This document shows, piece after piece, positions 47,308 to 56,349 of a stretch of 64,000 nucleotides of DNA. The stretch is from Paenibacillus sinensis. GTDB lineage: Bacteria > Bacillota > Bacilli > Paenibacillales > Paenibacillaceae. The DNA lies in assembly GCF_019904155.1 (NCBI RefSeq), contig NZ_JAHCMB010000128.1:81188-145187 (forward strand), written 5' to 3'. Every line of letters begins with the position of its first letter. Position 1 is the stretch's first letter. The translations under genes were made by a program, and so were the position numbers. The notes under the pieces were generated by a model. The model saw only the letters and a list, made by a program, of their open reading frames with translations, was not told where the DNA came from and did no database searches.

Positions 47308-47387
47308 AGGTTAACGGGCTGCAAGCCGAGGAGCAAACCGCCCGATAGCCGGGCGGCGCTGATTTTATTCAAGAAAAACCGGCAATC

Positions 47388-47939
47388 CTAATTCATGCTC
47401 CAGTCTTCCTGACGCTCCATGTAGACGGTAATTAAAATAACGGCAGTCTCGTCTCCGATGTTCTGTACCCGGTGAGGTGTGCAGGCATTCCAGCTAAAAG
47501 AATCTCCTTCCCTCAGCTCGGCAATGTCTTCGCCTTGCTCGGCCAGGACCGTGCCCGACAGAACGAGATGCGTCTCCTGGCCTTCATGAGCATGGGGGAT
47601 TTCACCGGTTGAGGAACCTGGCGGAATCTCCACAAGCATCATCCGCATGTTCTGGGTCTGGCCCAGATGGGAGACCTTCAGACGGTCGGGCCCGCTTGTC
47701 GTCTGCTGGCGCTCCGAGGCTCTGACAATGTGCATCCGCTCCTCCTTGCGGAGCAGGAGGTAGGGCAGGGGCACCTTTAGCGCCTGGGCGATGCTCTCCA
47801 GCGTGCTGATGGACGGGGAGGTCTTGTTGGTCTCAACCTGGCTCATGAAGCCTTGCGACAAGCCGGTCTGCTCGCAAATTTGGGCAATGGTAATATTTTT
47901 TCGCTTGCGGATGGATCGTATGGTTGAACCGATATCCAT
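47388..47939 (-). CDS. XRE-family regulator with C-terminal cupin
   Basis: A 183-residue regulator. Residues 1-65 form an XRE helix-turn-helix (ITIAQICEQTGLSQGFMSQVE) and the rest a small cupin (EIPHAHEGQETHLVLSGTV, LREGDSFSWNACTPHRVQN) that could bind a small ligand or metal. It is divergent from the DoxX/esterase/dioxygenase operon, with a perfect 18-bp palindrome and the operon promoter between, so it probably represses that operon. Confidence 0.9.
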   Translation of the reverse strand: MDIGSTIRSIRKRKNITIAQICEQTGLSQGFMSQVETNKTSPSISTLESIAQALKVPLPYLLLRKEERMHIVRASERQQTTSGPDRLKVSHLGQTQNMRMMLVEIPPGSSTGEIPHAHEGQETHLVLSGTVLAEQGEDIAELREGDSFSWNACTPHRVQNIGDETAVILITVYMERQEDWSMN

Positions 47940-47988
47940 GGGGGATCACCTCAAATGAAAATATTAGCGATAGTAATTATATATTCAT

Positions 47989-48006
47989 AATAACAAATTT
48001 GTTATT
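47989..48006. promoter_or_regulatory. Perfect 18-bp palindrome, probable operator
   Basis: AATAACAAATTTGTTATT is fully self-complementary and ends within the -35 of the divergent operon promoter. It is well placed for repression of both directions by the XRE-cupin protein. Confidence 0.7.
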
Positions 48007-48033
48007 GACAGACCAGCATGTATTGATTAAATT
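48005..48033 (+). promoter_or_regulatory. Promoter of the DoxX/esterase/dioxygenase operon
   Basis: -35 TTGACA (48005-48010), 17-nt spacer and -10 TAAATT (48028-48033). Confidence 0.6.
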
Positions 48034-48084
48034 TGTAATATAAAAATTAATTACACATTACTAATATTTTGGAGGGGTTATAGA

Positions 48085-48489
48085 ATGAAGCCTACTGTTA
48101 CGATTATCATGCGTGTTGCATTGGGGATTCTGTTCCTGGCGCACGGAATCAACAAGCTGCAGATGGGACTAGATAGCGTGTCGGGATGGTTCTCAGGGCT
48201 AGGGCTTCCCGGCTTCATGGCTTATGTGGTAACGGGCATCGAGCTTGTCGGCGGGGCGCTGCTTATCGTTGGATTGTTCACCCGTTATGTGTCGGTATTG
48301 TTTATCGCCGTGCTTATTGGCGCCATCGTCACAGCCAAGCTTCCTGCCGGCCTTCTCGGCAACGGACAATCCGCCGGGTATGAGCTGGACATCGCTTTTA
48401 TCCTGATCGCCCTGTATCTGGCCGCGGCCGGACAGACGGGGATGTCGCTGGACCGTGCGCTTTTTAATAAAGGAGGCCAAGGCCGATGA
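48085..48489 (+). CDS. DoxX-family membrane protein (MhqP/CatD-like)
   Basis: A 134-residue protein with four hydrophobic helices. RVALGILFLAHGINKLQ and GIELVGGALLIVGLFTRY are DoxX-family features. In B. subtilis, DoxX-like MhqP and CatD accompany ring-cleavage dioxygenases in the quinone-stress response. GGAGGGG precedes the ATG; the stop overlaps the next gene by four bases. Confidence 0.88.
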   Translation: MKPTVTIIMRVALGILFLAHGINKLQMGLDSVSGWFSGLGLPGFMAYVVTGIELVGGALLIVGLFTRYVSVLFIAVLIGAIVTAKLPAGLLGNGQSAGYELDIAFILIALYLAAAGQTGMSLDRALFNKGGQGR

Positions 48490-49154
48490 AGGATTATCCT
48501 TATACAGTTGTTCTGCCCGACAATTACAATGAGGATTCACGCTATCCGGCAGTGTTCGCACTTCATGGAAAAGGCTCGAATGAGCGCGATCTGCTTGAAC
48601 TGCTGAAGCCTCTTGGCACCAAATTCATTCTGTTCGGCATCCGGGGGGACCGGGAGATGGGGCCGGGCTTCCAATATTATGAGTTGAAAAGTTTGGGGAA
48701 TCCCGTACGTGAGCAGTTTGACGAAGCGGCGGCCGGACTGGAGGCCTTTATTGAAGAGGCATCGGCGCAATATGCGGTCGATCCGGCAAGACGTTATGTA
48801 GTCGGGTTCAGCCAGGGTGCGATTCTCGCATCTTCACTCGCGCTGACGATGGGGGATCGGCTCAAGGGCATTGCGGCGCTGAACGGTTACGTGCCCGATT
48901 TCGTCAAGAACGAGTACCCGGTCCGCAGTGTGGAGAAGCTGTCCATTTTCATCTCGCACGGGGAGTTTGATCCCGTCTTTCCGGTAAGGATCGGTTACGA
49001 GACCGCGGATTTCTTCAAGTCGAGGAACGATCAAGTGATCTTCCGCATCTATCCTTCCGGGCATACCGTCACCGGAGAGAACCAGGCAGAAGTGCTGCGG
49101 TTCCTGGAGCAGGACGCTTTTTCCGATTCGCATACTAATTTTAATGAGGAGTGA
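48486..49154 (+). CDS. Phospholipase/carboxylesterase-family hydrolase (MhqD-like)
   Basis: A 222-residue alpha/beta hydrolase. HGKGSNERDLLELL forms the oxyanion region. The nucleophile Ser109 is in GFSQGAILA, the Asp in HGEFDPVFPV, and the His in YPSGHTVTGE. Its ATG overlaps the DoxX stop. MhqD, of the same family, is induced by hydroquinones with an extradiol dioxygenase; the pairing here suggests the same job, substrate unknown. Confidence 0.87.
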   Translation: MKDYPYTVVLPDNYNEDSRYPAVFALHGKGSNERDLLELLKPLGTKFILFGIRGDREMGPGFQYYELKSLGNPVREQFDEAAAGLEAFIEEASAQYAVDPARRYVVGFSQGAILASSLALTMGDRLKGIAALNGYVPDFVKNEYPVRSVEKLSIFISHGEFDPVFPVRIGYETADFFKSRNDQVIFRIYPSGHTVTGENQAEVLRFLEQDAFSDSHTNFNEE

Positions 49155-49160
49155 AACGCT

Positions 49161-49940
49161 ATGATGCCATCCTTTTTCTTCGCCCATGGGGCTCCGTCGC
49201 TTGTTATAGAGGATCATGAATACACCGAATTTCTGAAAAAGTTTGCGTCCACGCTGCCGCGGAAGCCGAAGGCGATCGTTATTTTTTCCGCCCATTGGGA
49301 GGACCGGGTTCAACAGGTGAGCCAGGTTAGTGAACATGGAACGATTTATGATTTCTACGGCTTCCCGGATGAGATGTACCAAATGAAATATCCGGCTCCG
49401 GGAGATGCCTCGCTGAGCGCTCAGGTTTTGTCGCTGTTGAACGGCGCGGGCATTCCAAGCGTTCCCGACACGTCCCGTGGACTGGATCATGGCTCATGGG
49501 CAGTGCTTAAGCTGATTTATCCGGATGCGGATATTCCGGTCGTCGCCCTGTCGGTTAACCGCTACCTGAGCAATAAGGAGCAGTACGAGATCGGCAAGGC
49601 GCTGGGCGAGCTTCGCGAGCAGGATGTTCTCATCATTGGCAGCGGCGGCATTGTCCACAATCTTCGCCAGATTTCTTGGGGCGCCGGACCGGAGTCGGTC
49701 GATTCCTGGGCATTGGAGTTTGATACGTGGATTCAATCGCGGCTGGAGGATTGGAATTTGGAGGAGCTGCTGCAGTATCGGGAGCTTGCCCCGCATGCCG
49801 AACGCGCCGTACCTACCAGCGAGCATTTCATTCCGCTGCTGCTGGCAATGGGGAGCGGGGATTCCGTCCACAGCGCCGAGCTGCTGCATCGAAGCTACCA
49901 GTGGGGAAGCCTCAGCTTGACGGCGTGGAAGTTCAACTAA
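49161..49940 (+). CDS. Class III extradiol dioxygenase (LigB/DODA type)
   Basis: A 259-residue protein of the class III extradiol dioxygenase B-subunit superfamily. Metal-ligand candidates are His9 in FFFAHGAPS, His in IFSAHWED and His in SGGIVHNL; RGLDHGSWAVLKLIYP is a strong DODA-type signature. It would open an aromatic diol or quinol ring. Unlike B. subtilis MhqO/MhqE, which are vicinal-oxygen-chelate enzymes, this is an unrelated fold in an otherwise similar gene set. It lies 6 nt after the esterase gene. Confidence 0.88.
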   Translation: MMPSFFFAHGAPSLVIEDHEYTEFLKKFASTLPRKPKAIVIFSAHWEDRVQQVSQVSEHGTIYDFYGFPDEMYQMKYPAPGDASLSAQVLSLLNGAGIPSVPDTSRGLDHGSWAVLKLIYPDADIPVVALSVNRYLSNKEQYEIGKALGELREQDVLIIGSGGIVHNLRQISWGAGPESVDSWALEFDTWIQSRLEDWNLEELLQYRELAPHAERAVPTSEHFIPLLLAMGSGDSVHSAELLHRSYQWGSLSLTAWKFN

Positions 49941-50090
49941 GGGTAGAGCATAGCCGGTCCGCCGATTTCCCGGGCAATACGCATCCATCTGTGGAAACTT
50001 CACTGAAGGACCAAGAGGAATGTGACGGACAGGGCAGGACAGGACGTATTGTACAGGCGGAACTTATGCGTTAACCGGATAGACAGATTA

Positions 50091-50123
50091 AGCCCCGATG
50101 ACCGGATGGTCATCGGGGCTTTC
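50091..50123. terminator. Terminator between convergent genes
   Basis: AGCCCCGATGACC, a 4-nt loop and GGTCATCGGGGCT form a perfect 13-bp stem. The T-tract is short (TTTCG, sharing the final T), and it may serve both strands. Confidence 0.7.
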
Positions 50124-50176
50124 GCCAAATGAAAAGATTGGTAAAGTACGCCGCCAACCGACATCCTCAACTTTTG

Positions 50177-51574
50177 TTACGGTATAATCCGTTTCGCTTT
50201 CGCTGCCCGGAGCCAGAGGGGGAATTCATTGAGCAGCCGTTCATACAGCTCTTCATCGGAGATGCGCTCGATATCGTTCAACTGAATAAAGTTGGCATTG
50301 TCAACCAGTCTGCCTTCCAGCGTATCCAACTGCTTCAGCACCTTGAAATCGGACTTGCCGATGCCGACAAACTGCCAGAAGATCGGTTCTCCGGAAGCCG
50401 CATGAATGGCCTTCTTGGTCTTGAGAACAACACCACCGTCGTTGATAAAAATAAGGAACACCGGGGTCTCATCTTGCTCTTCTTTGGTGTACTTGCGGAT
50501 CACGTCTTCTATAACCGGGGGCTCGTTGTTCGCGCCGAACTTGTGGATTTCCCGATTGTTGAGAATATGCGTGAATACATAGCGCCCGAAATCCCGTTCC
50601 GTGACGGACGGCAGGCGGCTGAATTCATTATCGTACACCCATACATCGAGCGAACCATTATCATCAAATTTTGCGGCAACCGCCAGCACCCGCTCTACAA
50701 CCTCCTGGACAGTCCCATTGTTATAAAGTCTCTGCATGGAGCCGCTGATATCCAGCACAATGCCTACTCTTGCGCGCACGCCTGTCAGCTTTTTCTTCTC
50801 TAGCGTGATCTGTACCAGCTTCTTGCGCAAATCAATCCCGGATGAAACCGGAGCCGTAGGAGCAGTCGTAGGAGCAGTCGTAGGAGGAGGTGTCGGATTA
50901 GGTGTTGGTGTTGGAGTTGGTGCCGGAGCGGATGTCGGAGCAGGTACGAGAGCTTGCGTCGGAGCCTCAGGTGCAGGGGCGGCCTCAGAGATTGCCTCCG
51001 CAGCGGCGGCAGACTCGGTATCCCCGGAGTCCTCTACCTCCAGCCCATAATGAGTGCACAATGCGGCAAGTCCACCATTAAATCCGCTGCCCACTGCATG
51101 AAGCTTCCATTCGCCGTTGTACCGGTAGAGCTCCGCTGCCACTATAGCGGTTTCGTCAGACAAGTCCGCGCCGTAATGGAACTGGCCGAGTTCTTCGCCA
51201 CTTCCTTCATCCACGATTCGAAGATAGGCGTCTTTCACCTGCTTCATCGTATGTCCCTGCTTGTCCCCTTCGTAGATTGTCATCGTCAAAGCGATGCGGG
51301 TAATCTCCTGCGGCAGCCGGTTAAGCGAAATGCTGATTTTTTCCCTGTCGGGCGGGCTTAATGGGGTATGAGTTACAGCACCGTTTACAGACTGCGGGTT
51401 TCCGTAGAAAATAAAATCCTCGTCCCGCTCACAGCGATTCCGCTCTGACAGCAAAAAAGCGGCGGCGTCAATCCCGATCCCCGCTATCTCGGCTGTCCAT
51501 CCAAAATTCAAAGAAAGGCCCGATAGGTTTCGTCCTTTCGTAATATCTGTTTTTTGTCCTTTGATCAACTGCAC
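50177..51574 (-). CDS. TerD-domain protein fused to a von Willebrand A domain (TerF-like)
   Basis: A 465-residue protein. Residues 1-180 are a TerD calcium-binding-type domain (LIKGQKTDIT, LNFGWTA, DFIFYGNPQS, ELYRYNGEWKLHAVGSGFNGGL). A Pro/Ala/Thr linker of about 70 residues follows. The C-terminal 210 residues are a vWA domain with the metal-dependent adhesion motif VLDISGSMQ and FLIFINDGG. It starts at GTG 51574 behind AAGGAGAGG. Such proteins belong to the ter-type chemical-stress and phage-resistance networks. It is divergent from the exonuclease-TerD fusion, 130 nt away. Confidence 0.9.
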   Translation of the reverse strand: MQLIKGQKTDITKGRNLSGLSLNFGWTAEIAGIGIDAAAFLLSERNRCERDEDFIFYGNPQSVNGAVTHTPLSPPDREKISISLNRLPQEITRIALTMTIYEGDKQGHTMKQVKDAYLRIVDEGSGEELGQFHYGADLSDETAIVAAELYRYNGEWKLHAVGSGFNGGLAALCTHYGLEVEDSGDTESAAAAEAISEAAPAPEAPTQALVPAPTSAPAPTPTPTPNPTPPPTTAPTTAPTAPVSSGIDLRKKLVQITLEKKKLTGVRARVGIVLDISGSMQRLYNNGTVQEVVERVLAVAAKFDDNGSLDVWVYDNEFSRLPSVTERDFGRYVFTHILNNREIHKFGANNEPPVIEDVIRKYTKEEQDETPVFLIFINDGGVVLKTKKAIHAASGEPIFWQFVGIGKSDFKVLKQLDTLEGRLVDNANFIQLNDIERISDEELYERLLNEFPLWLRAAKAKRIIP

Positions 51575-51704
51575 GCAATCCTCTCCTTGGTTTAATCGGT
51601 TAGTTAAGGAATAGCATGCTTTACTTTCTTTGTAAATAGCTGGATTGTCTTTGTCCGCCCGCTGTCATAAACTGAAGCTATACTTGACTGACAAGGGGAT
51701 ACAT

Positions 51705-53039
51705 ATGAATTTTACGGCTATCGATTTTGAAACCGCCAATGCGGGCCGATCCAGCGCTTGTGCACTGGGACTCGTACAGGTCAAGGAAGGACAAATCATT
51801 GCTGAGCATAATTGGCTGATCGATCCTCAAAGCCCTTTCGACGGCAGAAATATCGCCATACATGGGATTACTCCTTCAATGGTGCGCGGCAAACCTACCT
51901 TTGGCGAGCTTTGGCCCACTCTGGAACCCTTGCTGCAAGGGCAAATTGTAGTGGCTCATAATGCTTCCTTCGACATGAGCGTAATCCGTTACTGTCTGGA
52001 TGAGGCTGGGACAGCCTATCCGTCCTTTCAATACCTGTGCACCTATCTATTAGGCAAAAAAATGCTTAAGGAATTGACTTCCCATAGGCTTGATGCGATT
52101 TCCAGGCATTTCGGGATTTCCTTGAAGCATCATGACGCTCTTGATGACGCCAGAGCCGCCGCCGGCATTTTGCTCAAGCTGATGGAGCGGGAAGGACATG
52201 CCGATGCGATTTCCTTATGCAGCAGTCAAGGGTATTCGGCCGGGAACTTGTATCCCGGGGGTTATACCCCTTTTTCCACCCAAATTCAGAAAAACTCCAA
52301 GAAACGCTCAGGCAAAGAAGAGAATAAGCAAGCGGCAGAGAGCCAGCGGGTCGTTACTCCTAATGCTGGAAATAGGCTGGCAAAAGGTGTTCAGCCAACG
52401 ATTTCAGCGAATTCAGCGACCCATCATTCCGGTTTGGAATTGATCAAGGGGCAGCGTATAGGGCTCAACCGGGAGCATCGGCTTTTCAGGATGCTAGTTG
52501 AAATGAACGGAGAGATGAGCAGCGGTGGCGTGAACATGGATGGAGCCGCGTTCCTGTTAAACAAGGATGGCTGCTGTCTGCCGGATGATGGCTTCATCTG
52601 CCATGGCCGTCGAACTAACGGGGATTATTCGGTCTTGTCCTACAAGCCGCAGCCGGACAAGTCTCATCTCATAGTCGATTTCGCTCGGCTTCCGAATGAA
52701 ATTGACCGGATCGTCTTGGCGTTGATTCCGTCTGATGAAGGGGCGTTGGCTCCAATGGAGTGGAGTGTGAAGACTAGCGTCACTTTGATTGATGCCGATT
52801 CAGGGGCGTTGTTGGTCCGGTTCCCATTCGAGGCTGTATACGGTAGAGGAAGTGCGGTTGTAGCCGGAGAACTGTACAGGTATCGGTCGGAATGGAAGTT
52901 CAATCCGGTAGGGGCCAGGTATCCGGGAGGAATGGAGGCGCTGTGCAAAAGCTACGGCTTTGAATTTGCCCCAGGGGATGCCGAAACCGCCGCAGCCGCC
53001 GAAAATGTCGGCTATCTGGAAGGGCCGGAGAACAAATAA
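51705..53039 (+). CDS. DEDDh 3'-5' exonuclease fused to a TerD domain
   Basis: A 444-residue fusion. The N-terminal 175 residues are a DnaQ-type exonuclease: Asp7 and Glu9 in IDFETAN, Asp90 in NASFDMSV, and His143/Asp148 in the HDALDDARAA motif, so all five DEDDh residues are present. A basic/Ser-rich linker (about 190-250) leads to a TerD domain (LIKGQRIGLN, DGAAFLLNKDG, DDGFICHGR, ELYRYRSEWKFNPVGARYPGGM). The ATG at 51705 follows AAGGGGAT. The TerD part is related to that of the divergent TerD-vWA protein, suggesting partners. Likely a nucleic-acid processing component of a ter-type stress or defence system (inference). Confidence 0.9.
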   Translation: MNFTAIDFETANAGRSSACALGLVQVKEGQIIAEHNWLIDPQSPFDGRNIAIHGITPSMVRGKPTFGELWPTLEPLLQGQIVVAHNASFDMSVIRYCLDEAGTAYPSFQYLCTYLLGKKMLKELTSHRLDAISRHFGISLKHHDALDDARAAAGILLKLMEREGHADAISLCSSQGYSAGNLYPGGYTPFSTQIQKNSKKRSGKEENKQAAESQRVVTPNAGNRLAKGVQPTISANSATHHSGLELIKGQRIGLNREHRLFRMLVEMNGEMSSGGVNMDGAAFLLNKDGCCLPDDGFICHGRRTNGDYSVLSYKPQPDKSHLIVDFARLPNEIDRIVLALIPSDEGALAPMEWSVKTSVTLIDADSGALLVRFPFEAVYGRGSAVVAGELYRYRSEWKFNPVGARYPGGMEALCKSYGFEFAPGDAETAAAAENVGYLEGPENK

Positions 53040-53054
53040 ATAGATTGGGTAGAG

Positions 53055-53087
53055 TGTCTGGCGCTTTGAGCGCTGGGCATTTTTTTT
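53055..53087 (+). terminator. Rho-independent terminator after the exonuclease-TerD gene
   Basis: TGTCTGGCGCT and AGCGCTGGGCA pair with two G-U pairs across a 3-nt loop and run into eight T. Confidence 0.8.
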
Positions 53088-53108
53088 ATAAGGTGATCAC
53101 ACAGAAGA

Positions 53109-53135
53109 AGCCCCAAGTCTATATAGACCGGGGCT
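53109..53135 (-). terminator. Hairpin downstream of GH51
   Basis: AGCCCC/GGGGCT outer stem with an inner TCTA/TAGA. On the minus strand it is followed by TTCTTCTG, a weak T-rich tail. Confidence 0.5.
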
Positions 53136-53241
53136 ATTCGCAGCTATTCAGCGCTATCCGCTAATCTGACACTGATAGGACAAGATGACAAGACAGGATC
53201 GCAAACGTAAAATGACTTTCGTTTACTTTGTCCTCGAGCGT

Positions 53242-54777
<1,536 letters not shown>

Positions 54778-54882
54778 CTATTTGGTTAATTCATACGCAG
54801 CTGCTTATATTCATAATCTTAATTTTCGCCAGGTGGATAGACAAGAACAATGTTCAGGATTAATATAATTCGTAATTCTAGT

Positions 54883-55056
54883 GTGCCTTCCCGAGGAAAG
54901 CAGAAGGAATAGTCGGTTTCTGCGAATAACGCCAATTTGATGGACAAGCTAAAAATGCGCTAGGCGCACGGTGCCTTCCCGAGGAAAGCAGAAGGAATAG
55001 ACGGTTGCTGCGAATAACGCCTATTGGTGGACAAATTGAAAATACGCTAGGCGCAC
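54883..55056. repeat. Tandem duplication of an 86-87 bp intergenic unit
   Basis: Copy 1 (54883-54969) and copy 2 (54971-55056) both start GTGCCTTCCCGAGGAAAGCA and end CGCTAGGCGCAC, with scattered substitutions between. Each copy opens with GTGCC and closes with GGCGCAC, a loose inverted repeat. The array lies in the divergent region of the GH51 and ArsR-type genes. TATAAT at 54863 just before it may be the -10 of the regulator gene. Confidence 0.85.
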
Positions 55057-55116
55057 AAGTACGCCTTCACTTTTCCCACCAGAACAAGCGGATATTCAGT
55101 TTAGGAGGAAAATGTC

Positions 55117-56019
55117 ATGTATCTCTCAACCAGCAAAGAGTCGCTGCTCGTCTACGAAGCGCTCGCCAGCGAGGTTCGCCTCAAAATCATCGAGCTGCTC
55201 GATGAGCGGCCAAGATCGATTAAGGAATTGGCAGCCGAGCTGTACCTCAGCAGCGCCATTGTCAGTTCGCATGTGAGCAAGCTTCAGGAGGCCGGACTGG
55301 TAAGCGGGAAAATGTGCAGGGTGGATGGTGCGACTTATAAAATATGCTCGCTCTCGGCCAACTATTTGCAGATCCGGCTGTCCCGTGCCCAGCAGACGGC
55401 GCAGAAGGTCGTTGAATTCTCGGTGCCGATCGGTCAGTACACCGATTTTGAAGCTCATCCGACCTGCGGAATAGCGACGAAGGAACAGATCATCGGCTAT
55501 TATGACGATCCCCGGTATTTTGCCGACCCCCGGCGGGCGGACGCCGGTATTCTGTGGTTCGCCAAAGGGTATGTGGAATACCGGCTGCCCAATTATCTCG
55601 CCTCTGACCAGACGGTTCAGGAAATTGAGATTTCCATGGAAATCGGCTCGGAGGCTCCGAAGATCAGCGAGAAATGGCCGTCCGACATCGGCTTCACCCT
55701 GAATGGTGTGGACCTCGGGAAGTGGACAAGCCCTGGAGATTTCGGGGCGACAAAGGGAAGATTCACCCCTGGCTGGTGGCATGCCGATGTGAATCAGTAC
55801 GGCACGCTGAAGGTGCTGCGTATCCGTAAGACGGGAACATTCATGGACGGGCAGCAGATGTCGGGGATTAGCCTGGATGATGTGGACTGGCGCAAGGAGC
55901 AGTGGAGCCTCCGGATAACGGCGGAGCCGGCGGGCCGGAGAAGGGGAGGACTAACTGTCTTCGGGCGGGGATTCGGCAATTATGATCAGGATTTGAATAT
56001 CCGTGTGTATTACGAATAA
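55117..56019 (+). CDS. ArsR-type winged-helix regulator with C-terminal beta-rich domain (paralogue 3)
   Basis: A 300-residue third member of the family seen at 772 and 2103. The winged helix reads SLLVYEALASEVRLKIIELL with recognition segment LYLSSAIVSSHVSKLQEAG. The C-terminal domain keeps PTCGIAT, DDPRYFADPRR, PSDIGFTLNG, SPGDF, a WW pair, NQYG-LK-LRI and GRGFGN-QDL. AGGAGG precedes the ATG. Divergent position makes the GH51 arabinofuranosidase gene the likely target. The domain probably senses arabinose, an oligosaccharide or a phosphorylated intermediate, but this is inference. Confidence 0.83.
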   Translation: MYLSTSKESLLVYEALASEVRLKIIELLDERPRSIKELAAELYLSSAIVSSHVSKLQEAGLVSGKMCRVDGATYKICSLSANYLQIRLSRAQQTAQKVVEFSVPIGQYTDFEAHPTCGIATKEQIIGYYDDPRYFADPRRADAGILWFAKGYVEYRLPNYLASDQTVQEIEISMEIGSEAPKISEKWPSDIGFTLNGVDLGKWTSPGDFGATKGRFTPGWWHADVNQYGTLKVLRIRKTGTFMDGQQMSGISLDDVDWRKEQWSLRITAEPAGRRRGGLTVFGRGFGNYDQDLNIRVYYE

Positions 56020-56143
56020 GCGGCGAAGATATCTTCATCATGCCAGCGGTCGCTACCGGTCAGCCCTTTCAAATGCACCTAGATAACTGGAATTGGGCTG
56101 CCGGAAAATAAATGCTGGAACTAAGTCCAAACCTTCTGTATTA

Positions 56144-56164
56144 TTAGTTAATAAATTTAACTAA
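56144..56164. promoter_or_regulatory. ROK/XylR-type operator
   Basis: TTAGTTAA and TTAACTAA are perfect 8-bp arms around a 5-nt AT spacer. This resembles XylR operators of Bacillus, which begin TTAGTT and end AACTAA. It lies about 190 nt upstream of the ROK repressor gene. Confidence 0.65.
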
Positions 56165-56210
56165 CTAAATCAGGTTTGTGTTCGAGACTGCTAAGCAAGG
56201 CGACACTCCC

Positions 56211-56338
56211 TTTGAGAGAAATAAGTCTGAGAGAAGAAGTTTGAGAGAAGAAGTTTGAGAGAAGAAGATATTCGAGGGAAACAGAGGTTTGAAAGAAAAA
56301 AAGAAGTTCGAGTGAAAAAAGTTTGAGAGAAGAGGAAG
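56211..56338 (+). repeat. Purine-rich 14-bp tandem repeats in the ROK leader
   Basis: The unit TTTGAGAGAAGAAG occurs exactly at 56240 and 56254, with diverged copies at 56211, 56226, about 56288, about 56303 and 56322. The coding strand is almost free of C. The array fills the leader between the operator and the start codon at 56350. No protein is plausible here on either strand. Confidence 0.8.
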
Positions 56339-56349
56339 CAGGGGTTGAA

